Shown: positions 33,180 to 39,660 of the stretch, piece after piece
Numbering within the stretch: position 1 is the first letter of the stretch
How the letters are laid out: each line of letters opens with the position of its first letter
Assembly (NCBI RefSeq): GCF_900770955.1
Contig: NZ_CAAGLX010000021.1
Span: 62,001-126,000, forward strand
Source of the DNA: an uncultured Phascolarctobacterium sp.
GTDB lineage: Bacteria > Bacillota > Negativicutes > Acidaminococcales > Acidaminococcaceae
Length of the DNA stretch: 64,000 nucleotides
Direction of reading: 5' to 3'
Notes under the pieces: model-generated
Told to the model about the DNA's origin: nothing
What the model saw: the letters and a program-made list of their open reading frames with translations, nothing else
Databases searched by the model: none
Program-made: the position numbers and the translations under genes

Positions 33180-34103
33180 ATGGAGATTATTACTTCTTTA
33201 GAACAACTGCATAAATTTTCCGCTCCCTGTGTGGTAGCATTGGGTACCTTTGACGGCCTGCACCGTGGTCATCTTGATGTAATAGAAACTGCACGGGAAA
33301 GGGCGCGTGAATGCAATTCCAAGCTGGCTGTCTTTACCTTCAGCAACCATCCCTATGAATGGATTCGTCCGGGTATGGTGCCGCCGGCGCTGATAACAGG
33401 CGCGCAAAAGCAGGAGCTTTTGCAGCAGCTTGGCGTGGACGTGCTGGTGGACATTCCCTTTAATCAGCAGGTGGCCGACCTGTCGCCGCAGGAATTCCTG
33501 CAGCGTCTGCAGCAGCTTGATTACAGATGTCTTGTAGTAGGCGCCAACTTTACCTATGGCTGCCGCGGACAGGGCACTGTCTATACGCTGGCTGCCTCTG
33601 CCAAAGCCATGGGCTTTGAGCTGATTGTGCGCGAGCTGGTAAGCAAGGGCGCAACTGTTATCAGCAGTACCGCTATCCGTCAGCTGATTGCTGCAGGCGA
33701 GGTGGCAGAGGCTGCCGACATGCTGGGGCGCAGCTACAGCATCAGCGGCATGGTGGCGCACGGCAACGAGCGTGGCAGACTGCTGGGATATCCTACAGCT
33801 AACATTGAGCTGGAGGCTGCCAATGTTGCGATTCCTCTGGGGGGAGTGTATGCTGTGCGGGTACTGGTGAATGGCGCAAGCTATCACGGCATGGCTAATA
33901 TTGGCTATAACCCGACCTTTGGCGATTTAGCCAAACCGCGTCTGGAAACGAATATTTTTGATTTTACCGGGGACCTTTACGGTAAGCAGCTCACAGTACA
34001 GTTTGTGCAGCGCATCCGCGGCGAAGTAAAATTTGCCGGCATTGAACAGCTGAAGCAGCAGCTGGCGCAGGATAAGCATGACTGTGAAGCAGCATTGCGG
34101 TAA
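33180..34103 (+). CDS. ribF: Bifunctional riboflavin kinase/FAD synthetase
   Basis: RibF makes FMN and then FAD. The 307-residue protein has an N-terminal nucleotidyltransferase domain (LGTFDGLHRGHLDVI, and SSTAIRQLI) and a C-terminal riboflavin kinase domain (GNERGRLLGYPTANIELE, GVYAVRV). It is the last gene of the infB operon before the rpsO promoter. It also feeds flavin to enzymes such as the FAD subunit near 13.3 kb, although no special link is shown. Confidence 0.95.
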   Translation: MEIITSLEQLHKFSAPCVVALGTFDGLHRGHLDVIETARERARECNSKLAVFTFSNHPYEWIRPGMVPPALITGAQKQELLQQLGVDVLVDIPFNQQVADLSPQEFLQRLQQLDYRCLVVGANFTYGCRGQGTVYTLAASAKAMGFELIVRELVSKGATVISSTAIRQLIAAGEVAEAADMLGRSYSISGMVAHGNERGRLLGYPTANIELEAANVAIPLGGVYAVRVLVNGASYHGMANIGYNPTFGDLAKPRLETNIFDFTGDLYGKQLTVQFVQRIRGEVKFAGIEQLKQQLAQDKHDCEAALR

Positions 34104-34138
34104 AGCAAACAGTTTTTATAAAAAACTTTACAAAACAC

Positions 34139-34168
34139 TTGCTATCAGGTGGCAAGATATGGTATACT
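34139..34168 (+). promoter_or_regulatory. Promoter of rpsO
   Basis: TTGCTA (34139-34144), an 18-bp spacer and TATACT (34163-34168) with extended TGG. An 80-nt leader follows with short pairing segments, where S15 autoregulation is known in other bacteria; no specific S15 site is identified. Confidence 0.72.
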
Positions 34169-34257
34169 ATCATAGTATTTGAACCAAGGCCTGGCAGTTC
34201 GATTCTCCAACGGCTGCTACGCTTATGGCAATTTGAATTTTTAGGAGGAAACAAACA

Positions 34258-34524
34258 ATGTTAACTAGCGAAGCTAAACAAGCAGTAATTCTGGCAAACG
34301 CACGTCATGAAGGTGACACCGGTTCTTCTGAGGTACAAATCGCAGTTCTGACCGAACGCATCAAATATTTGACCGAGCATCTGAAAGAGCACAAAAAAGA
34401 CCATCATTCCCGTCGCGGCCTGTTGAAACTGGTAGGTAAACGTCGTGGCCTGCTGAACTACCTGGCTGGCAAAGACATCGAGCGCTATCGTGCAATCATT
34501 GCTAAACTGGGTATCCGTAAATAA
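34258..34524 (+). CDS. rpsO: 30S ribosomal protein S15
   Basis: The 88-residue S15 binds 16S rRNA helices 20-22. It is recognised by GDTGSSEVQIAVLTERI, LTEHLKEHKKDHHSRRGL and LVGKRRGLLNYL. AGGAGG lies about ten bases before the ATG. It has its own promoter and a strong terminator. Confidence 0.98.
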   Translation: MLTSEAKQAVILANARHEGDTGSSEVQIAVLTERIKYLTEHLKEHKKDHHSRRGLLKLVGKRRGLLNYLAGKDIERYRAIIAKLGIRK

Positions 34525-34540
34525 TCCGGTTTATGCTGAA

Positions 34541-34570
34541 AAGTCCGTCCGTAAGGGCGGGCTTTTTTTG
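34541..34570 (+). terminator. Terminator of rpsO
   Basis: AAGTCCGTCC (34541-34550), a GTAA loop, GGGCGGGCTT (34555-34564), then a run of T. Confidence 0.9.
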
Positions 34571-34768
34571 TGCTTGTTTTACTTTCCGGCAATTTATTTA
34601 TTTTTTTGTTTAGTGAAGGTCAGATAGTCACTTTGTTAAACCAAGGTTTAGAAATATCAATTTTTATACTTAGGGTTATCTTGACATTAGCCCCCAAGTT
34701 TGGAAGGTTAGAGATGCCTTCTATGTGCCTTACGAGTTTCATACCTAATAGCTCAAGAACCAGTTACA

Positions 34769-34800
34769 CCACCGCTCTAGACTAAAGCCTAAAGCAGTGG
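34769..34800 (-). repeat. Stem-loop downstream of the micro-ORF
   Basis: Read on the minus strand, CCACTGCTTTAG pairs fully with CTAGAGCGGTGG (two G-U pairs that form only in minus-strand RNA) around an 8-base loop. It lies about 40 nt after the micro-ORF stop and could be a 3' stabilising hairpin or weak terminator, although no T-run follows. Confidence 0.45.
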
Positions 34801-34806
34801 TATAAT
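34778..34806 (+). promoter_or_regulatory. Promoter facing the micro-ORF (possible antisense RNA)
   Basis: TAGACT (34778-34783), a 17-bp spacer and TATAAT (34801-34806) preceded by TGG, an extended -10. A second TATAAT lies at 34812-34817. Transcription would start near 34813 and run antisense through the micro-ORF, the arrangement of type I toxin-antitoxin loci. Confidence 0.5.
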
Positions 34807-34837
34807 AATAGTATAATGGTCTTAGGAACTCAGGTGC

Positions 34838-34978
34838 CTACTTGCAATCGCTAAAACATTCAACGATTATTATTGCCAAAACCGCACCCAGGCAAGATGC
34901 AGCAGCAATAACTTCATTGAAGAATAAAGCATCCAGGTAGGTGCCGAGACCTATCAAGATGAATTCCATAGAAGTCAT
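34838..34978 (-). CDS. Micro-ORF encoding a hydrophobic 43-46 aa peptide (possible type I toxin)
   Basis: The minus-strand frame starts at ATG 34978 (46 residues) or ATG 34969 (43 residues) and ends at TAG 34840-34838. An ACGGAG box sits nine bases before the second ATG, which favours the shorter form. The peptide begins MEFILIGLGTYLDALF and carries one predicted membrane helix (VIAAASCLGAVLAIIIVECF) followed by a short polar end. Small single-helix peptides opposed by an antisense promoter are typical of type I toxins, but I recognise no family, and no clear promoter for the micro-ORF itself was found. It could also be a chance frame. Confidence 0.45.
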   Translation of the reverse strand: MTSMEFILIGLGTYLDALFFNEVIAAASCLGAVLAIIIVECFSDCK

Positions 34979-35093
34979 CTCCGTTCTTCCAAAGACGAGT
35001 GTATTTTAACTGAATGAACCCCGTTTCGTCTTAATCTTCCAAGACTCATCAGCGCCGTTTATCGTTAATCGGCGGACAGGAAAAACTAGAATT

Positions 35094-35131
35094 ATGCCCC
35101 TTACTAGACAATAAAATCTAGCAAGGGGCAT
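35094..35131. repeat. Strong inverted repeat upstream of the micro-ORF
   Basis: ATGCCCCTT (35094-35102) pairs with AAGGGGCAT (35123-35131), with an inner CTAGA/TCTAG pairing. It could end the proposed antisense RNA or form part of the micro-ORF leader. Confidence 0.6.
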
Positions 35132-35352
35132 TAAATTTATTTGGACCTCCAAAACAGTGGCTAAAGTCAAACCACCGGGGGCGGAAACGCAACCCTAAAA
35201 AATATATTTTTATATATTTTCCTTCTGTCAAAAGTTACCTAAAATTTTCAGATAACTTATCAAAACAAAAATAATCGCGCCCGCTTTATTTATAGACGCG
35301 ATTAATTGCTTATACAGAGAGAGCAATAGAATTCCATCGTTATAATAAAAAT

Positions 35353-35397
35353 AAGGATTCACTTCCGATTTACTTGCGAAGTGAATCCTTATTTTTT
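35353..35397. terminator. Bidirectional terminator at the end of the Xre gene
   Basis: AAGGATTCACTTC (35353-35365) pairs perfectly with GAAGTGAATCCTT (35378-35390). It is followed by ATTTTTTG on the plus strand and by ATTTTTATT on the minus strand. The right arm overlaps the stop codon of the Xre gene. Confidence 0.85.
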
Positions 35398-35589
35398 GTT
35401 TGTTAAGCCTAAAATGTAATCCGTGGATGTGTTATGAAATTTAGCCAAGGCAATGAGTATATCTGTCGGTATATCACGCTCGCCTTTTTCATAGTTGCTG
35501 TAGACTCTTTGTGAGCAGTTAAGGATTTCAGCCATTTGTGTTTGCGTCATATCCTTGTCCTCACGTAAGTCGCGAATGCGCTGATACAT
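35389..35589 (-). CDS. Small Xre/Cro-family helix-turn-helix regulator
   Basis: A 66-residue single-domain DNA-binding protein (IRDLREDKDMTQTQMAEIL, then the recognition helix in SQRVYSNYEKGERDIPTDILIALAKF). It is divergent from the four-gene restriction operon and separated from it by 223 bp containing palindromes. ATG 35589 is preferred over the GTG at 35598 because a GGGTGAT box lies upstream at suitable distance. By analogy with controller (C) proteins of restriction systems it probably regulates itself and the operon; that is inference. Confidence 0.85.
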   Translation of the reverse strand: MYQRIRDLREDKDMTQTQMAEILNCSQRVYSNYEKGERDIPTDILIALAKFHNTSTDYILGLTNKK

Positions 35590-35638
35590 TGTTATCACCC
35601 AATAACATTATAGAAAGAGATGGCACTTCAACTTGCTA

Positions 35639-35659
35639 TTTAGCGCAAATTGCGCTAAA
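35639..35659. promoter_or_regulatory. 21-nt perfect palindrome, candidate Xre operator
   Basis: TTTAGCGCAA-A-TTGCGCTAAA is symmetric about a central A. It lies between the Xre gene and the restriction operon, about 30 bp upstream of a minus-strand TATAAT (35612-35607) that would serve the Xre gene. Size and symmetry suit a dimeric Xre repressor. Confidence 0.65.
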
Positions 35660-35673
35660 ATCAAAATAGAAAA

Positions 35674-35691
35674 GTATTAGCTTGCTAATAC
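35674..35691. promoter_or_regulatory. Second palindrome between Xre gene and operon
   Basis: GTATTAGC-TT-GCTAATAC is a perfect 18-nt inverted repeat. A third, CACAC-TCGAT-GTGTG, lies at about 35703-35717. The three may be separate operator sites; their sequences differ, so one protein need not bind them all. Confidence 0.5.
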
Positions 35692-35724
35692 GCCAGGCAA
35701 AACACACTCGATGTGTGCTTTTGC

Positions 35725-35752
35725 TTGACTGGGGGGGACAACAGTGTATCAT
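35725..35752 (+). promoter_or_regulatory. Candidate phase-variable promoter of the restriction operon with G7 tract
   Basis: TTGACT (35725-35730, a 5/6 match) is followed directly by G7 (35731-35737) and, 16 bp from the -35, by TATCAT (35747-35752). Another TATAAT at 35753-35758 would need a 22-bp spacer. The G-run fills the first half of the spacer, so slipped-strand change in G number would alter promoter geometry. An alternative TTGACA at 35765-35770 has only a poor -10 partner. Confidence 0.55.
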
Positions 35753-35812
35753 TATAATAAGTTATTGACAAATTTTTAATACATGAACAATTAACGGAGC
35801 TGACTTGGGAAA

Positions 35813-38800
35813 ATGAAGTTTATTAACAATGTTAATGAAACATTAAGAGATGATATGGCCGCAGAAATGAAAAAGGGCAGTAAGCTGTCTATCGCTGCTG
35901 CCTATTTTTCTATCTATGCGTTTGAAGCGTTGCGCAAAGAACTGAGTAATATCGACGAATTGCGTTTTATTTTTACTGATCCTACATTTATTCAGAAGGA
36001 GAACAGCAAAAAGGAAAAGCGTGAGTTTTATATTCCTAAATTAAAGCGCGAGCGTGGCATTTACGGTACGGAATTTGAAGTGAAGCTACGCAATGAATTG
36101 AACCAAAAGGCTATTGCCAGGGAATGTGCAAATTGGGTTAAGAAGAAGGTTATGTTTAAATCCAATGTAGGCAATAAGGATATTACGGATAAGTTTATTT
36201 TGCTGGATGACAAGGCATATTTTCCTGTTAACGGCTTTACAACCGTTGATTTAGGCTGTGAGCAGGGTAATAACATGGGAACTAACATCGCGAAGGTTGC
36301 AAGCCCCATGTCGTTGACGCTGATAGAGCAGTTTGAAAAGCTCTGGCAGAATAATGAAGAGTTACAGGATGTAACTGACAAGGTAATAAGCAGTATCAGC
36401 TCTGCTTATAACGAAAATGCTCCGGAGTTTATATATTTTGTGACGTTATATAATATTTTCCATGAATTTCTTGACGATATCAGCGAGGATGAACTGCCGA
36501 ATGAGCGCACAGGCTTTAAAAACAGTAAAATCTGGAGCATGCTCTTTAATTTTCAACGTGATGCAGCGCTTGGCATCATCAACAAGCTGGAAAAATATAA
36601 TGGCTGTATTTTGGCAGACAGTGTAGGCTTGGGCAAAACCTTTACGGCTTTGGCTGTTATTAAATATTACGAGGGGCGCAATAAAAGTGTGCTTGTTTTG
36701 TGTCCGAAAAAGCTGGCAGACAACTGGAATACCTATCGTGCCAACTACAAAAATAATCCTATTGCTGCAGACCGTTTAGGTTACGATGTTTTGTATCACA
36801 CGGATTTGCTGCGTAAGCATGGCTACAGCGGTTCCCTTGATTTAAGCAAGATTAACTGGAGCAATTATGATTTGGTCGTTATAGATGAATCGCATAATTT
36901 CCGTAACGGCGGTGCGTTTAGTGATGACGAAAAAGAAAATCGCTATACGGTGCTTATGAACAAGGTTATTCGCGAGGGTGTGCAGACAAAGGTGCTGATG
37001 CTTTCGGCTACGCCGGTAAATAACCGCTTTAATGATTTGAAAAATCAGCTGCAATTAGCCTATGAAGGAGATAGCAGCAAAATAAACGATAAGCTGGATA
37101 CGAAAAGCTCGATTGAAGATATTTTCCGCAATGCGCAGGCAGCATACAACCAGTGGTCGAAGCTGTTGCCGGAAGAGCGTACCTTGCAAAAGCTGTTGGA
37201 GCATCTGAGCTATGATTTCTTCACGCTTTTGGATTCTGTAACTATTGCGCGCTCGCGTAAGCATATTACCAAGTATTACGATACCAAAGATATCGGTAAC
37301 TTTCCGGAGCGCAAAACGCCGCTGTCTTTCCGTCCTGCGTTGGTTACGGATGGCTCGGTAAATTACAGCGAGATTTTTGCCAAGTTGGATGAGCTGGAGC
37401 TTTCGGTGTATACGCCTACGGAGTTTATCCTGAACAGCCGTCAGCAAAAATATGCAGCACTTTTTGACGATAACAAGGTTAATACCGGTTTCACGCAGTC
37501 GAACCGTGAGCGCGGTATTCGCCGCTTAATGGCGATAAATATTTTGAAGCGTATGGAAAGCTCGGTGTATTCCTTCAGGCTGACTGTTATAAGAGTACGG
37601 GCGAGAATCGCTGCAGTTTTAGATAAAATTTATCGCTATACACAGCACAGGCTCGCAAATGCACAGATTGAATCAGGTGCGGATATAGACACAACTGATT
37701 TTGATATGGAAGAGGAAAGCTTTACCGTAGGCAAAAAGGTGCCTATTTCGCTGGCAGATATGGATATTGTAAGCTGGGCAAATAGCCTGCAGCGTGACAA
37801 GGAGCGTTTGGATGAGCTGCTTGGCCTGGTGCAGGGCATAACGCCTGAGCAGGATAATAAGCTGCATGAGCTGCTGACGCTTATTGATAATAAAATTCAG
37901 CATCCTCTGAATGCAGGCAATAAGAAAATTATCATCTTTACGGCTTTTACCGATACAGCACAGTATCTTTATGAGCATGTAAGTGCTTATGCCAAAGAAA
38001 AATTTGGCCTAGACACTGCTATGATTACCGGTACAGTTGATGGCAGGTCTACAATTCCTGAATTGAGATGTGATTTTAACACCGTGCTGACCTGCTTTGC
38101 GCCTTTGGCCAAGGATAAAGCGCTGTTGTTCCCGGAAGATAACAATGAGATAGATATTCTGATTGCGACAGATTGTATTTCCGAAGGCCAGAACCTGCAG
38201 GATTGCGATTATTTGGTTAATTACGATATTCACTGGAACCCGGTGCGTATAATCCAGCGCTTTGGGCGTATTGACCGTATTGGCAGCAAGAACGCTTATA
38301 TTCAACTGGTCAATTTTTGGCCTGATGTTGATTTAGATGAATACATAGATTTGAAAAGTCGCGTTGAAAGCCGTATGAAGGCGGTGGATTTGACAGCGAC
38401 GGCAGATGACAACCTGCTGAGTAATAATGAAAAGCTGGATTTGCAATACCGCAAGCAACAGCTTAAGCAATTGCAAAAAGAGGTTGTTGATATCGAGGAT
38501 ATGGGTACAGGTATTTCCATCATGGATTTGGGCTTGAATGAATTCCGCCTGGATTTACTGGAATATATCAAGACGCATGGCGAGCTGGATAAAACACCCT
38601 TCGGCCTGCATGCCGTTGTACCTGCGAGTGAGGAATGTCCTCCGGGTGTAATTTACGTGCTGAAAAACTGCACGGATAACATAAATATAGACAGAAAAAA
38701 TCTTCTGCATCCGTTTTACGCCGTATATATTGGCGAGGATGGCGAGATTATCTGCAACCATCTGGCGCCGAAAAAGCTGCTGGACAAGCTGCGCTTTACC

Positions 38801-39049
38801 TGCCGTGGCAAGGACAAGCCTTTGACGGATTTGTGCAATGAGTTTAACAAGGTGACGGATGACGGCAGAAATATGGGTGTTTATTCCCGGCTTTTGGAGG
38901 ATGCTATTGCTTCCATAATCAACGTGAAGGATGCAGACGATGTGGACAGCTTCCTGAGCGGTGAGGAAATCAGCTTCTTTGACAACAGTATTAAAGGACT
39001 GGATGATTTTGAACTGATTTGTTTCCTCGTTGTGCGGGGTGAGCAGTGA
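35813..39049 (+). CDS. SNF2-like helicase with N-terminal degenerate phospholipase D-type domain (defence-associated)
   Basis: A 1078-residue superfamily 2 protein. The N-terminus (about 1-190) resembles a PLD-type domain, but the HKD motif is degraded (TDKFILLDD...NGFTT), so catalysis there is doubtful. The helicase core has LADSVGLGKT (267-276), DESH (358-361), SATP (398-401) and QRFGRIDRIGS (815-825), the motif VI of SNF2/RapA-like translocases. The gene leads an operon with a DUF4391 protein, Mod and Res. I recognise this companion set as recurrent beside type III systems but know of no defined role. It could act as a translocase or effector module for the restriction system. The start follows a GGAG box 15 bases upstream. 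Confidence 0.85.
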   Translation: MKFINNVNETLRDDMAAEMKKGSKLSIAAAYFSIYAFEALRKELSNIDELRFIFTDPTFIQKENSKKEKREFYIPKLKRERGIYGTEFEVKLRNELNQKAIARECANWVKKKVMFKSNVGNKDITDKFILLDDKAYFPVNGFTTVDLGCEQGNNMGTNIAKVASPMSLTLIEQFEKLWQNNEELQDVTDKVISSISSAYNENAPEFIYFVTLYNIFHEFLDDISEDELPNERTGFKNSKIWSMLFNFQRDAALGIINKLEKYNGCILADSVGLGKTFTALAVIKYYEGRNKSVLVLCPKKLADNWNTYRANYKNNPIAADRLGYDVLYHTDLLRKHGYSGSLDLSKINWSNYDLVVIDESHNFRNGGAFSDDEKENRYTVLMNKVIREGVQTKVLMLSATPVNNRFNDLKNQLQLAYEGDSSKINDKLDTKSSIEDIFRNAQAAYNQWSKLLPEERTLQKLLEHLSYDFFTLLDSVTIARSRKHITKYYDTKDIGNFPERKTPLSFRPALVTDGSVNYSEIFAKLDELELSVYTPTEFILNSRQQKYAALFDDNKVNTGFTQSNRERGIRRLMAINILKRMESSVYSFRLTVIRVRARIAAVLDKIYRYTQHRLANAQIESGADIDTTDFDMEEESFTVGKKVPISLADMDIVSWANSLQRDKERLDELLGLVQGITPEQDNKLHELLTLIDNKIQHPLNAGNKKIIIFTAFTDTAQYLYEHVSAYAKEKFGLDTAMITGTVDGRSTIPELRCDFNTVLTCFAPLAKDKALLFPEDNNEIDILIATDCISEGQNLQDCDYLVNYDIHWNPVRIIQRFGRIDRIGSKNAYIQLVNFWPDVDLDEYIDLKSRVESRMKAVDLTATADDNLLSNNEKLDLQYRKQQLKQLQKEVVDIEDMGTGISIMDLGLNEFRLDLLEYIKTHGELDKTPFGLHAVVPASEECPPGVIYVLKNCTDNINIDRKNLLHPFYAVYIGEDGEIICNHLAPKKLLDKLRFTCRGKDKPLTDLCNEFNKVTDDGRNMGVYSRLLEDAIASIINVKDADDVDSFLSGEEISFFDNSIKGLDDFELICFLVVRGEQ

Positions 39050-39660
39050 TGTTAGGCTTACCGCAGACTACAGAAGTTAAGAAGATTATCCCTAAACGTG
39101 CCTTATACAGCAAGTTTGAAATGAATACAGCGGAGCAGAAGGAGTTTGACGCAGCCATCAGGCAGATGAGCATTGTCAACGAAATTTCCTTGCGTACAAT
39201 TCCTGCTTTGCAGAAAAAAGAAGAGAACAAAGCAATCTTTGTTCTTGCCGTACAGCTGAAGCAGGAGGGGTGCGCGGAAAGGCTTTTGCAAAGGCTGTGC
39301 AGGCTGATTGACCAGCGCTTGCTGTTAGCGCTTTGCTATGAAGATAAGCTGCAGCTGGCACTGTATTTCGATAACAGAATATTGCTCAATGAATTTATGC
39401 TTGCAAGCGAGCAGCAAGTGCACTTGCAAGGCACAAGCCTAAACGATATTTGGGAGCACTTAGCTCTGCAGGTGGCGCAATTAACGCCACGTGCAGGGCT
39501 TACACCTGCTTCTGTAATTGCCAACGCCGGCAGGCGGGCAGAAGCAGAAGCACAGATAGCAGCGCTGATGAAGAAAATGTTTGCGGAAAAGCAGGCACGC
39601 AAAAAACTGACCTTGCGTGAAGCAATAAACAAGCTGAAAAAAGAACTGGAGGATTTATAA
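39049..39660 (+). CDS. DUF4391-family protein of the restriction operon
   Basis: A 203-residue protein that fits the DUF4391 family: an N-terminal half with LPQTTEVKKIIPKRALYSKF, and a helical C-terminus with a basic Lys/Arg-rich coiled stretch. It starts inside the helicase stop (TGATG) and its stop overlaps the mod start. The tight coupling suggests it works with both proteins, perhaps as an adaptor or inhibitor. No catalytic motif is visible and the function is unknown to me. Confidence 0.75.
   Translation: MLGLPQTTEVKKIIPKRALYSKFEMNTAEQKEFDAAIRQMSIVNEISLRTIPALQKKEENKAIFVLAVQLKQEGCAERLLQRLCRLIDQRLLLALCYEDKLQLALYFDNRILLNEFMLASEQQVHLQGTSLNDIWEHLALQVAQLTPRAGLTPASVIANAGRRAEAEAQIAALMKKMFAEKQARKKLTLREAINKLKKELEDL

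Larger units (their letters stand above)
34571..35388. other. 818-bp gene-poor region with hairpins and one micro-ORF
   Basis: No gene of normal length is credible here. The listed micro-ORF (34838-34978), its antisense promoter and several inverted repeats account for part of it. Other structures are a TAAACC/GGTTTA hairpin near 34640, a hairpin at 35094-35131, AGTGG/CCACC near 35156-35177, and TAATCGCG/CGCGATTA around 35272-35303. The rest is AT-rich and unlike the flanking genes, consistent with a decayed or recombining boundary of the defence island. A 71-codon plus-strand frame at 34570-34785 starts inside the rpsO terminator and lacks an RBS. Confidence 0.5.

Noticed and set aside
33830..33850. 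G6 run in ribF and G5 runs in truB and the U32 gene as phase-variation tracts
   Set aside because: Short, inside conserved housekeeping coding sequence (Gly codons), and not expected to switch.
34570..34785. 71-codon plus-strand frame after rpsO
   Set aside because: It starts within the rpsO terminator, lacks an RBS and resembles no family. A 40-codon minus-strand frame in the same place is equally unsupported.
35765..35791. TTGACA followed by AACAAT as the main promoter of the defence operon
   Set aside because: Spacer of only 15 bp and a poor -10; kept only as an alternative to the G-tract promoter.
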